A stretch of DNA of 64,000 nucleotides from Eledone cirrhosa (lineage: Eukaryota; Mollusca; Cephalopoda; Octopoda; Eledonidae): positions 192,056,155 through 192,120,154 of the forward strand of contig OZ024743.1 of assembly GCA_964016885.1 (NCBI GenBank), given 5' to 3'. The notes beneath the pieces were generated by a model, which saw only the letters and a list, made by a program, of their open reading frames with translations, ran no database searches and was not told the DNA's origin. The translations under genes were made by a program, and so were the position numbers. Below are positions 1 to 9,460 of the stretch, one piece after another (the stretch's first letter is position 1; every line of letters starts with the position of its first letter).

Positions 1-129
1 TGTCTCTTGGGTTGAAAAGGAGGTCAAGTATGTTATAAATAGTTGCTCCGAAGAATCCAAACCTCGGTCTGGAGGAAACAATTGTAAGCAAATAAATGAC
101 TTAAACTGAACTTTGATTACTGTAATCTC

Positions 130-220
<91 letters not shown>

Positions 221-247
221 GTTTATATATATATATATATATATATT

Positions 248-333
<86 letters not shown>

Positions 334-866
334 AATATATAGAGAGAAACACACAGATACATGCGGACACATACATACACATGAATATATCCACATATAT
401 CCCTGGGTTAGTGGTGCCAACCTCAACCGATGTTGCTCTATGAATAACTGGGACAAAACAATCCGAATGGATTAGACTGATTCAGTATCAGAGCTATAAA
501 GTACATTATGAAGAGAGAAGAAACATTAGATATAATTAGTAATAAGATATATCATACCTAGCTGGTTCTTCAGTCCCCGACTACGTAGTTTCGTGGCATA
601 TTATGCAAAAAACACTAGATCATAGAGATATAGAACCTTTGAGAGGTTCTGCCGACTTATCAAGGGGATACCTCATTAAGGATTTCAAAACACGTCTGCA
701 ATGCGCGAGATAGAATCTCGAAAAGGCGGAGGGAGAATCAATCACGTGATACAGCGGTCAAGAAACAGAGCTAAGCCCCTTATAACCCTGAAAAAAATAC
801 CACGGAAGCGGAGGGGGTATTCATATTCATAGTCGGCTGTGGTTGGAGTTTGTGTACTTTTGCATG
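1..866. other. Flanking non-coding DNA with a TA microsatellite
   Basis: No gene was seen here. The first 130 bases are unremarkable AT-rich DNA. A long TA/TATG microsatellite follows, and about 430 bases of unassigned sequence lead up to the minus-strand LINE that ends near 840. Open frames across the microsatellite are pure Tyr-Ile repeats and are not coding. Confidence 0.7.
130..340. repeat. (TA)n microsatellite with interspersed CATA units
   Basis: About 210 bases are almost pure alternating TA, with occasional C or G substitutions giving short ACAT/ATGT units. Confidence 0.95.
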
Positions 867-1544
867 TCACTTGAGCTCTCCTGCTGATTTACATTCTCTA
901 CCACATGTTTGGCAAGCATGATGAGTAGCATCTCCAACAGCAGCCTGGTAGTCAACCACTGGTCTTACTTTATGACTGCGAAGATGACTTTCGAGTCCAG
1001 CTTTGCTTAGGCAGAGTCTCGCACAGACGCTGCATGTCAGCACCATAGGAGGACCCTTGCCGTCTGGAAGTGCAATAGTCCGCTTTACTTTCTCGTATGC
1101 GATTCGAGATGTCTCAAAGGCAACTTTTCCCTCATATACAGTCTTTCTCCATTTATTAGGATCAGCAGCAACATTTTCCCATGTATCAGCAGAGGCTTTC
1201 AAAGAGGCTTTGAAGGAATTCTTATACCTCTTTTTTGGTTTATGTGGCGGTCGTTTTCCTTTAACCAACTCTCCATAAAAGAGTTGTTTTGGTATTCTAG
1301 AATCCTTCATCCTGGCAAGGTGACCACTTAAACGGAGTCTTTGCTTATGCACAAGAGCTTCTATACTGTCACACAGAGAGCTTTCCAAAATCTCGACATC
1401 ACTGATGTGGTCCCTCCAGTGAATGCCATGGATCCGTCTGAGACACGTCTGATGGAAATGCTCTAGTTGCTTAAGGTGGTGTCGATATGTGACCCAGGTC
1501 TTGCAGGCATAAAGAAGAGAAGAGAGCACACATGCCTTGTCCAC
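867..1544 (-). pseudogene. LINE family B C-terminal domain with zinc fingers (fragment)
   Basis: This open frame of about 225 codons starts at an internal methionine of the decayed element. It encodes the conserved post-RT region of this LINE family, with the TW aromatic motif and the basic KGKRPPHKPKKRYK stretch. A C2H2 finger spaced C-x2-C-x12-H-x3-H follows, and the frame ends in a second, incomplete finger. The fingers probably bind nucleic acid during integration (inference). A sister copy of this region is at 12.4-12.9 kb. Confidence 0.75.
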
Positions 1545-1700
1545 ATTTATCTTTGTCTTCTTGCATATGTCTCGCCGACCCCAGAGTCACCTTTCTAGCT
1601 TTCCGAAAGCATCACTTGCTTTCCTAATCCTTTCCTAATCAAGGTTGCTCTGTCGATTGACAGTGCTCCCCAGATAGACAAACTGATCAACCCCTCCAAG

Positions 1701-2435
1701 TCATTTACCATACACATAGATATTTAGTTCACTGTACTGCTTACCAGGGGCAGGTTGGTACATGACGACGGTTTTCTTGAGACTGACAGTCAACCCTGTG
1801 GCAGTACAAGCATAAGAAAATGCATTCAAAATGTGCTGCATATCACTCTTTGTGTGTGCTACAAGATCGCAATCATCTGCATACAAGAGGTCTCTTATGA
1901 TTGATGTAAATACTTTTGTTTTTGCAGCAAAGCGCCTGATGTTAAATATGCTGCCAGAGGTTCGATATTGGATGTAAACTTCATGCTCGTAATTCCTGAA
2001 TGCAATACAGAAAACCATTGCAACGTATATGGCAAACAGAGGCGGTGCTGGAATATCCCCCTGTTTCACTCCATTTTTTGCTGAGATAGGCTCCCACATG
2101 TTACCTCCGACATTAACCCAAGCCTTCATGTCATCAGGGAAAGACCTAACCAAAGCAAACAACTTATCAGGGCAACCACGTTTCTGGAGAACATTCCATA
2201 ATGCATTTCTGTTAACAGTATCGAAAGCTTTCGTCAGATCGACAAAAACCTGATACAGATCCAAGCCTTGTTCAATGCATTTCTCCTGGAGCTGTCTAGC
2301 TGAGAAGATCATATCACTAGTGTCGCGTCCAGCACGAAAACCAGATTGACTTTCAGATAGAACACAATCTGCAATGTGTGTTAGCAGACAGTCCAGATGC
2401 ACCCTACATAAAACTTTCCCTACGACAGAAAGCAA
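1701..2435 (-). pseudogene. LINE family B reverse transcriptase core (fragment)
   Basis: This frame of 244 codons carries RT motifs in order: QSGFRAGRDTSD, VDLTKAFDTVNRNALW (first catalytic Asp), NGVKQGDIPAPPLF and LLYADDCDLVAHT (catalytic YADD). It overlaps the upstream RT piece at 2420-2905 in another frame, so at least one frameshift separates them. It is a relic of an element rather than a host gene. Confidence 0.8.
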
Positions 2436-2905
2436 TGATATACCTCTGTAGTTCCCACAATCATTCCTGTTACCCTACCGTTGTACAAGACCACCATTAC
2501 TTCGTCTCTCCAGTCCTCAGGTACAGATTCATTAGCCCATATCCTGCCAAACAAAGAGTGAAGCTGTTGCAGAAGTCTCTCACCACCATATTGTAGGATC
2601 TCTGCATGTATGCCATCCATACCTGGAGACCTTCCACTGTTCAGCTTCGAGATAGCTACTGCAACCTTTACAAGCGTCGGAGGTTTTTCGAGAGCTATTT
2701 TCACAGGACGTTCTGGAATGAGATTGAGGAAACCTTCATCGACGACTGACGGCTGATTCAAAAGTTCATTAAAGTGCTCCCGCCACCTTCGTAGAATTCC
2801 TTGTGAGTAACGAAGAAGACAGTCCATAAACTTCACGCAAGAGACTGTACAACAGCTTTGTGTTATTGGAATCTGACGCAGCTTGTATCTCATCAGCCCT
2901 CTCAC
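2420..2905 (-). pseudogene. LINE family B N-terminal RT fragment
   Basis: This frame contains the fingers region of the reverse transcriptase (LRRWREHFNELLNQPS, then KLNSGRSPGMDGIHAEILQYGG and VPEDWRDEVMVVLY). This is the usual sequence order just before the catalytic palm in RTE- and jockey-like LINEs. It runs out of frame near the GRVTGMIVG segment, where a frameshift relative to the next RT piece is evident. Confidence 0.75.
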
Positions 2906-2969
2906 CCCACCCCTGATCCTTCATCTGAGAAAGACTCTGCCTAACACGTGATTTCACATCCTTGAGTTC

Positions 2970-3233
2970 CTAATGCAAAATATTCTTCTCCTGTGGTTTT
3001 GCCGCCAAGTAGCATGACAGAGCATGCCTCTTATCAGCCAACAAGTCTTCTATATGTTCACCATTCTCATTAAACCAGTCTTGATGTTTTATCTGCACCA
3101 ATCCCAGAACACGCCTGCCTACATCATAAACCGACTGTTTAAGGGTCGGCCAATCCTCACCAAGATCTGCAACCTGCATCTCTTCTCGCAATGTCCCCTT
3201 CACATTTTTATCTCTAAGACGAGCAGCATTCAA
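2970..3233 (-). pseudogene. LINE family B pre-RT fragment
   Basis: These 87 codons read like the linker between endonuclease and RT in family B (WPTLKQSVYDVGRRVLG, then FNENGEHIEDLLADKRHA). They continue into the next piece only across a frame change. The endonuclease that should precede them is absent, which marks the 5' truncation of this copy. Confidence 0.6.
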
Positions 3234-3247
3234 TCTTCTGGGCTAGA

Positions 3248-3640
3248 AATGCAAAATACATTATATATACATCCATATATATATTACTATTTCAGAGCTC
3301 CAATTCTAATTTTTAATTTCTGCCTGACCAACAACCGCTCTGCATAATCAGCTCCTGATTATTTACTAGATTTCTATAAGAATATAACATCAATGATCTC
3401 AGTAAACAGGTGGGGTAGTTGGCCTTGATAAGCTTCAACCAAAGCGAAACAAGTCTTGTCGGCTTATCTCCCCTGTTTGCTGAGATCAAAGTGAGTGAAT
3501 TTGTCACTACTTTAAAACAATAGCTTACGGTCTTTAAAATGCTTTTAATTAAGCATAAAGTGTATTGCAAAATACATTATATATACATCCATATATATAT
3601 TGCTATTTCAGAGCTCCAATTCTAATTTTTATATATATAT
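3248..3640. repeat. Dimeric repeat, period 316 bp (retrozyme or pLTR-like)
   Basis: A block of about 65 bases beginning GCAAAATACATTATATATAC occurs at 3251 and again at 3567, so the unit is about 316 bp and repeats 1.2 times. The same block ends in CAGAGCTCCAATTCTAATTTTT both times. Between the two lies a hammerhead-like fold at 3412-3473. The unit is clearly related to the dimeric repeat at 38181-38500. Confidence 0.75.
3412..3473 (+). ncRNA. Degenerate type I hammerhead-like ribozyme
   Basis: The plus strand shows paired outer G4/C4 runs (3412-3415 and 3470-3473). Next come GGC/GGC-type helix I sequences, a damaged core CTTGATA at 3424-3430, helix II GCTT/AAGC around a CAACCA loop, an intact GAAAC at 3446-3450 and a GTC cleavage triplet at 3458-3460. 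It aligns base by base with the better-preserved copy at 38330-38387. Because the CUGANGA box is damaged, this copy is probably inactive. Confidence 0.5.
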
Positions 3641-3649
3641 ACATACACA

Positions 3650-4030
3650 CACATATATATATATATATATACATACATATATATGGGATAACAAATTATG
3701 GTTATAGGTAATCCAGTTAGAGGTTGTGAATACTCCGTATTGTGGATAGTTTTAATGTATGGCGTTGTTTGACTCAACAAGAGGTTTCCTTAGTTAGGTT
3801 GCGATTTCTCGGGAATTCCTATGCAGGTTAATCTTGGAGTAATAATAGTGAAAGAGTGAAGAATAAGATGGTCAACAGTACAAAAAGGGTTTTATTTACA
3901 GTATTTACGTGCTGCTTTAAACGTGTTTTGGAGGGAATACCCAACAAATAAGGATCTCTATGGCAATATACCACCTATCAGCAGGTCAATACGTGACATA
4001 GACTCAGATTTGCTAGCCACTGTTGGCACA
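3650..4030. other. Non-coding DNA between repeats
   Basis: A short TA microsatellite (3630-3685) is followed by about 340 bases in which no gene or known repeat was recognised. Confidence 0.6.
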
Positions 4031-4240
4031 GCAAGGAAGAAATAGCAGGTGATGTGTTGTTATGGAGTCCATTTCATGAAGCAAGAAATGCTGGTCGTCC
4101 CAAGAAGACATACGTCAAGCAACTTGAGGACGTTACTGAATGCACTGCGGAAGAACTGGCAAACGCTATGAGAGAGAGATGGATGGAGGAAACGTGTCAT
4201 AGAAAGCCGAGCAAGCTCGACTTGATGATGATGGTGTGGT
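4030..4240 (+). mobile_element. 3'-terminal fragment of an RTE-type LINE
   Basis: The plus-strand frame reads DVLLWSPFHEARNAGRPKKT, followed by a CTAEELANAMRERWMEE motif. It ends in a run of GATGATGATG, which matches the last codons and tail of RTE-type LINEs (a GRP-x2-TY motif, then an MxxRxxW motif). Only this tail survived, so it is a heavily 5'-truncated insertion. Confidence 0.65.
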
Positions 4241-4339
4241 TGTCTAAAAATTGGTAATCACTTGAAATTGTGTCCCTCAATTTTAAATACAATGTATGCC
4301 TAATCAAATCATCGGAAAAACATATATATATATATATAT

Positions 4340-7300
4340 ATATGTATATATCATCATCATCATCACCAGGTTTAGCGTCCGTGTTCCACGCTTGCATGGG
4401 TTTGGACGGGGGTTTTCCCACTTGAGGCAAGAGTGGTTGTCTTGCTCGCATAGGACTGTCTGGCGGGTTTTCTACAGTTGGATGCCCTTCCTAACACCAA
4501 CCACATTTACAGTGTGGGGCTGGGAGGTTTTTACCGTGTTGCCTACACGGCCACATTACAGCGTGGACTGTCTGGCGGGTTTTCTACAGCTGGATGCCCT
4601 TCCTAACACCAACCACATTTACAGTGTGGGGCTGGGAGGTTTTTACCGTGTTGCCTACACGGCCACATTTACAGCGTGGACTGTGTGTTTTTTGTCGTGA
4701 CACCTACACGATCTCATTTGTTTCGGCCTGGATGTTGTGGGACCAACATAACTTTACATTGAAAGGGGCGGTGTGGGTGGGGTGGAGGTGGTGGGACGGG
4801 GGTGTGTTTTGATAGAGGTGCCTACTGACTGTAGTAGGTTTTTACTTTGTATTTAGGTAAGGCGGGTCTTCTCTATTACTGAGTACCGCCAAAGGTCTCG
4901 GTCCAGTGACATTGTCTTGGAGAGGTGTAAGCGTGTGAGGTCGGAATTTATCAGCTCGTCCCATGTTTTTCTGGGTCTGCCTACTCCGTGGCTACCGTCT
5001 ATCTTTATTGCCCTGCACTTTGTTATACAGCTGTCGTCTTTCATGCGCATCACGTGACCGTACCAACGTAGCCTTCTCTCGAGTAAACAACATCTGATCC
5101 CTCTTATTTCTAATTTTTTCCTTAGTTCGTTTATGCTTTGCCGTTCACGTATATTACTATTGCACATCCAGCGGAGCATGCAAGCTTCGTTCCTCTCTAG
5201 TCTGCGTATATCCTCTGCACACAATGCCCAGGTCTCACTGCCATGCAGCATTGCTGTTCGTATGCAGGCATCGTATAACCTGCCTTTCATTTTTAGGGAG
5301 AACCCTCTAGCGGCTAATAGTGGTATAAGCTCTCTGAACTTTTTCCATCCAGTTCTGACTCTAGCTACTGTACTTTCAGAGCACCCTCCCCCACTGCTGA
5401 TTTTGTCACCCAGATAACGGAAGCTGTCCACTATTTCTATAGAACCCTCTGCGCAGTTGAAGGAGCTAGTATTTTGTGGGCACTTGCTGCTACTTATTGC
5501 ACCAGAGCACCGGCCACATGTAAAATCTATGTTCTTAGTTAGCTTACCTGTGATCCCGCTACATCTTTTATGCACCCATACTTTGCATTTGGGACATAAA
5601 ATGGAGTTTCTACCTACGCCTTTCCTACACACTGAGCATGGCCATTTCCCCGATGGGACCGCCGCCTTATTTTCTTTCCTACAAACTAGAACTTTAGTCT
5701 TAGCCAGGTTAATTTTAAGGCCTTTTGATTCTAGGCCGTGCTTCCACGTTTGGAATTTCTTCTCTAGTTCGGTCATTGATTCAGCTATGAGCGTTAGATC
5801 ATCTGCGTATAGGAGTTCCCATGGGCAGCCGGTCTTGAACTCCTCTGTTATAGCCTGAAGGGCAATAATAAATAGTAGGGGGCTAAGTACAGAGCCCTGA
5901 TGGACACCAACTTTTACGCTAAACTCTTCACTATATTCGTTGTTAATTCTAACCTTACTGACTGTTTCTTTATACATGGCTTGTATAGCTCTCACAAACC
6001 ATTCGTCAACACCTAGTTTTCTAAGAGACCACCAGATAATGGAACGGGGGACTCTGTCGAAGGCTTTCTCCAAGTCGACAAAAGCTAAGTATAGGGGTTT
6101 ACTTTTAGCTAGGTACTTCTCCTGTAGTTGTCGTACAATGAAAAGAGCGTCTGTGGTACTTTTGCCTGACACAAACCCGAACTGCATTTCATCTAGATCA
6201 ATTCTCTCTCTGATTAGTTGCGCTATTACTTTTTCCGTGACCTTCATGACCTGGTCGATTAATTTAATGCCTCTATAGTTACTCCTATCTAGGGCATCTC
6301 CTTTTCCCTTATAGCAGTTAACGATGATGCTGCTACGCCATTCCTTCGGAACAACCCCATTCTGTACGACTTGGTTAACTATCCGGGTGACCATGGTGTG
6401 TCCCACCGAACCAGATGCCTTCAGCATCTCAGCAACTATTTCCGAAGGCCCAGCCGCCTTACCCGTCTTCATATCTTTGATTGCCTTACTTATTATACTA
6501 CCTTCAACTAACACTGCTGGTCCCTCTATTGGATCGATCTGGGGGAGACTGTCTTTCTCCCATTTGTTCTCCTCATTTAGAAGCCTTTCGTAGTGACACT
6601 TCCAAGCTACCTTCTTATCAGCGTCGGTGATGGCAAGTATGCCATCATCGTTAAGTACACACTTCTCCCCGACAATATCACGGTTTTCCTTGACACATTG
6701 CCTGGCAATCCTGAACACCTCACGTTTTTGGTCCTCACGTTGTAGAACATGCTTGAACTTTCTTTCCTCTGCTTCCCTTCTTGCGAAGTACACTTGTCTC
6801 CTAGCTTCCCTCCTGGCCACTTGATAGTCTTCTCTACTTCCCCCATCCCGCCATACTTTCCAAGCCTGCTTTTTGGCCTTAATTGACTCCTCCACCTTAC
6901 TGTTCCACCACCATGTTACTCTCCTCCTACCTACAGGCCTGCTCCAGCCACAGACTTCGTCTGCCGCCGTCAGCAGGTTTGCTCTCAGGAATTCCCACTG
7001 TTCCTCTATATTATACGACTCTAATTGCTCTTCCTTACTGTCGAAAGCGTCAAGTAATTTGCTTTGAAATTTATTTCTGGCTATGGGGTCCTTTACCTTC
7101 CATATTTTTCTCCTGAGGATAGTCCTCTTTCGCTGTCTAGTACGTCTCGTCCTGACTATGAGGTCGCTAATTATCAGTCTATGTTGGGAGGTGAATTCTT
7201 CATGGGGGTGGGATTTAGTGTTAACAACAGACACTCTGTCACGTCTTCTGGTAAGGATATAATCTACCTGGCTTGTGTGTTCCCCCGATCTATAGGTGAT

Positions 7301-8110
7301 CAAGTGATTGCCTCGTTTTTTGAAGTTAGTGTTACAGATAGTTAAGTTATTTGCGTCGCAGAATTCCAGGATTCTGGAGCCTTCCTCATTTCTAGTACCG
7401 AACCCATAGCCTCCATGGATTCCGTCATAGCCGTCACAATGTTGTCCAACGTGACCATTTAGGTCGCCTGCAATAACTATATAGTCACTGTCGGTTATTT
7501 GGGAGGTAGCGAGCATCAGTGTCTCGTAGAATCTGTCTTTTATAGCGCGGGGCAGTCCGGATTGGGGTGCGTACGCAGATATTACTGTCACCGTAGTTTT
7601 ATTGAGGACAAGTCTTATTTTAATTATTCTGTCGTTCACTCTATTTACGTCTATTATCTTATCTGCCCACTTTTCTGCTACCATGATTCCTACCCCACCC
7701 AACCCATTGTCATTTCCCACCCAGAAAAGCTTATAGCATCGCTCTTTACCCACGATGAATCTAGCCGACCCTCCCCTCCACCTGGTCTCTTGAATACAAC
7801 AAACATCGACCTCCTTACATTCAAGCATTTCTACAACCTCGTTAGAGCAACCCTTTAAGGTGCCTACATTCATGGTACCAACTCTGAAGTTTTGGATTGC
7901 GTTTGGAGGGTGGGAGCGGTTGGGCGCGGGGGGGGGGTGGGGTTATGTTAGCCATCCTGGGCCGAAACAAGGAGGAGTGCTTGCATTCTCGTCCACGAGG
8001 TGAATTTGGCTTTATCTTTGGCATTGTCGCTGAGCGTCCACATTTTTCTCTCTTCAACTCTCCAGAATTCCGTAGTCCATCCATCATATCGAAAAGCAAC
8101 CAGTTAAGCG
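4340..8110 (-). mobile_element. LINE family A copy 1, near full length (RTE-like)
   Basis: This is a nearly complete minus-strand LINE. The long intact frame is at 4853-7873. A 5' leader of about 240 bases follows upstream to around 8110. A 3' untranslated region of about 500 bases runs down to an ATCATCATC microsatellite at 4351-4366 (GATGAT on the element strand). The 3' region holds two tandem copies of a unit of about 115 bases (starting near 4450 and 4570) that is single-copy in the 23-kb relative. The intact frame makes this the youngest-looking element in the window. Confidence 0.9.
4853..7873 (-). CDS. LINE family A polyprotein: endonuclease, reverse transcriptase, zinc finger
   Basis: An uninterrupted frame of 1006 codons. 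Residues 1-240 form an APE-type endonuclease that nicks target DNA (QETRWRG near 28, DLNGHVG near 139, DYILTRR near 204, SQHRL near 229). Residues about 450-720 form the reverse transcriptase: GKAAGPSEIVAEM, QFGFVSGKST, VDLEKAFDRVP near 603, GVHQGSVLSPLLF, and the catalytic YADD near 689. Residues about 741-791 form a Cys4-His-Cys3 PHD-like finger (CSVCRKGVG, CPKCKVWVHKRC, CGRC). The C-terminus carries GSETWALC near 880 and ends in a GRPRKTWDEL segment. The chosen methionine precedes NVGTLKG, but the same frame stays open upstream through FRVGT, so the true start may be earlier. The family is RTE-like by motif order. Confidence 0.9.
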   Translation of the reverse strand: MNVGTLKGCSNEVVEMLECKEVDVCCIQETRWRGGSARFIVGKERCYKLFWVGNDNGLGGVGIMVAEKWADKIIDVNRVNDRIIKIRLVLNKTTVTVISAYAPQSGLPRAIKDRFYETLMLATSQITDSDYIVIAGDLNGHVGQHCDGYDGIHGGYGFGTRNEEGSRILEFCDANNLTICNTNFKKRGNHLITYRSGEHTSQVDYILTRRRDRVSVVNTKSHPHEEFTSQHRLIISDLIVRTRRTRQRKRTILRRKIWKVKDPIARNKFQSKLLDAFDSKEEQLESYNIEEQWEFLRANLLTAADEVCGWSRPVGRRRVTWWWNSKVEESIKAKKQAWKVWRDGGSREDYQVARREARRQVYFARREAEERKFKHVLQREDQKREVFRIARQCVKENRDIVGEKCVLNDDGILAITDADKKVAWKCHYERLLNEENKWEKDSLPQIDPIEGPAVLVEGSIISKAIKDMKTGKAAGPSEIVAEMLKASGSVGHTMVTRIVNQVVQNGVVPKEWRSSIIVNCYKGKGDALDRSNYRGIKLIDQVMKVTEKVIAQLIRERIDLDEMQFGFVSGKSTTDALFIVRQLQEKYLAKSKPLYLAFVDLEKAFDRVPRSIIWWSLRKLGVDEWFVRAIQAMYKETVSKVRINNEYSEEFSVKVGVHQGSVLSPLLFIIALQAITEEFKTGCPWELLYADDLTLIAESMTELEKKFQTWKHGLESKGLKINLAKTKVLVCRKENKAAVPSGKWPCSVCRKGVGRNSILCPKCKVWVHKRCSGITGKLTKNIDFTCGRCSGAISSSKCPQNTSSFNCAEGSIEIVDSFRYLGDKISSGGGCSESTVARVRTGWKKFRELIPLLAARGFSLKMKGRLYDACIRTAMLHGSETWALCAEDIRRLERNEACMLRWMCNSNIRERQSINELRKKLEIRGIRCCLLERRLRWYGHVMRMKDDSCITKCRAIKIDGSHGVGRPRKTWDELINSDLTRLHLSKTMSLDRDLWRYSVIEKTRLT

Positions 8111-8404
8111 ATAGTATGGGCCTCTGACTTATGATTGGTCCACGTAATAATGGTGGTGCGTGGGGGCGGGAGGGAGGGATGATGGGTTGTTAGCGAGAAT
8201 GTAAGGTTTAAGATAAGATCGCCGTATTTTGGGCATGATTTAACAATAAACGAAAATACAAGATTTGTTTTGTTTAAGAAATTACGATAGAGAAAATGCG
8301 GTGATAGGGAAAATATGATTTTTAGAGAAAAGATATGATATATAATGGTGAAAATATGATATAGTGTGAATTTAGGACATAGAAGTGATTGAATGAATGG
8401 GTTC

Positions 8405-8620
8405 GAATGGAGAGACATATACATATATATGAAGGATGATGCAGTAGAAGAAGACCACGGAAAACAATGGCGGAGGTGGTGAGAGCAGACCTCAGATCAC
8501 TGAAGTTCACGGTGGAGATAATGAGGGATCGTGACAAGTGAAGAGATGCTGTGCCGAATAGGACCCGTCCCACCCTTGCAAGCAGGGAAAAGCGGACGTA
8601 AAATGATGATGATGATATAT
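8405..8620 (+). mobile_element. 3'-terminal LINE fragment with GATGAT tail
   Basis: The plus strand reads RRRPRKTMAEVVRADLRSL and then MRDRDK, a stop and DAVPNRTRPTLASR. It ends in ACGTAAAATGATGATGATG. This is the last part of a LINE C-terminal domain (GRPRKTW and MARDRxxW motifs) plus tail. The tail sequence CACCCTTGCAAGCAGGGAAA recurs as the tail of the SINE at 29.7 kb. Confidence 0.7.
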
Positions 8621-8632
8621 ATTTATATATAT

Positions 8633-9072
8633 ATGGCTTAGTGGTTAGAGCATTGGGCTTGCAATCGAATGGTTGTGAGTTCAATTCTAGGACCAGGTGA
8701 TGTGTTGTTTCCTTGAGCAAGACACTTTATTTCACATTGCTCCAGTTTACTCAGCTGTAGAAATGAGATGATAGGACTGGGGTCTCTATCATTCCACTGC
8801 AAAGTGGTCGTGGAGATGCCACAGCAAAAAAGCACCCAGCCCACACTGTAAAGTGGACGTGTAGGCACCATGGAAAAAAAAAGCACCCAGCACTCACTGT
8901 AAATGAGGTTGGTGTTAGGAAGGGCATCCAGCTGTAGAAATCAAGCCAGAATCAGTTCACGTATGAGCAAGACAAAGTCAGCCGACCGGACACTGCCCAC
9001 AACAGGACAACCTGTCTAACCCATGCTAGCATGGAAGAACGGACGTAAAACGGTGATGATGATGATGATGAT
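8633..9072 (+). mobile_element. tRNA-headed SINE with LINE-derived tail (class 1)
   Basis: The head has a pol III A-box-like GGCTTAGTGGTTAGAGCATT and a B-box-like GGTTGTGAGTTCAATTC. A central domain follows (CTTGAGCAAGACACTTTATT, then TCAGCTGTAGAAATGAG), as seen in cephalopod SINEs. The 3' part is the long tail also found on the LINE at 48.3-49.2 kb, ending in GATGATGATGATGATG. A stretch of about 60 bases containing AAGCACCCAGC is duplicated inside the tail. Confidence 0.85.
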
Positions 9073-9109
9073 AATATACACACACCAATTAATGCCTCCC
9101 CAGCCAAAC

Positions 9110-9460
9110 CATAGATGCTGAGCACCCTAGTGTTGTAATAAGGTAGTGCTGATGCCATAACGAAAATCACCTAGTTCATCCTGAAAAGTGTTAGTGTAGG
9201 AGTCACGATAAAATGCTCCCAGTACATAATGTAAAGTGGTTGCCATTAGGAAGGACCTCCAACTATAGAAACCATGCTCCTAGCACACGTTGGCATTTGG
9301 AAGCACATCCAGTTGTAGAAACCAACCCAAAAGGGAGTGTACGAGCAGGACATAGTACTCTGACCAGTCTAGCCTCAGCACACAATTCGTCTAACCCATG
9401 CAAGCAGGGAAAATAGATGTTAAACAGTGCTGCTGCAGATGATGATGATATGGTGTTAAG
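9110..9460 (+). repeat. SINE or LINE tail fragments
   Basis: Diverged repeats of the GTAAAGTGGTTG...AGGAAGG...CATCCA...GTAGAAACC tail module are followed by AACCCATGCAAGCAGGGAAA and a GATGATGATG end. No head or central domain remains. Confidence 0.65.

Larger units (their letters stand above)
840..3240 (-). mobile_element. 5'-truncated non-LTR retrotransposon with C-terminal C2H2 fingers (family B)
   Basis: The minus strand carries broken but ordered pieces of a non-LTR retrotransposon polyprotein. 3233-2970 is the segment before the reverse transcriptase. 2905-2420 starts the RT with a GRSPGMDGIHAE motif. 2435-1701 carries the GFRAGRD, LTKAFDTVN, GVKQGD and YADDCDLVAHT motifs. 1544-867 is the C-terminal domain with YACKTWVTY and HLARMKDSRIPKQL, then two C2H2-like fingers (CSVCARLCLSKAGLESHLRSH, and CQTCGREC at the end). 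Frame changes and stops separate the pieces, and no endonuclease domain is present, so this copy is dead. The clade was not assigned. Its 5' end abuts a hammerhead-like dimeric repeat. Confidence 0.85.

Noticed and set aside
101..456. Several open frames rich in Tyr-Ile across the first 450 bases
   Set aside because: They are translations of a TA microsatellite.
4296..4812. Plus-strand frames repeating a PFLTPTTFTVWGWEVF-like peptide
   Set aside because: They arise from the tandem 3' untranslated unit of LINE family A read in the wrong direction, and recur at 23.1 and 43.9 kb.
5133..7858. Long plus-strand open frames opposite LINE family A
   Set aside because: They are antisense shadows of the intact minus-strand polyprotein; the same shadows recur opposite copies 2 and 3.
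8633..8720. A functional tRNA gene at the A/B-box sequence
   Set aside because: The boxes belong to a SINE head: no acceptor-stem pairing, no anticodon arm check passes, and the sequence continues into the SINE centre. The same applies at 16.1, 29.7 and 53.6 kb.
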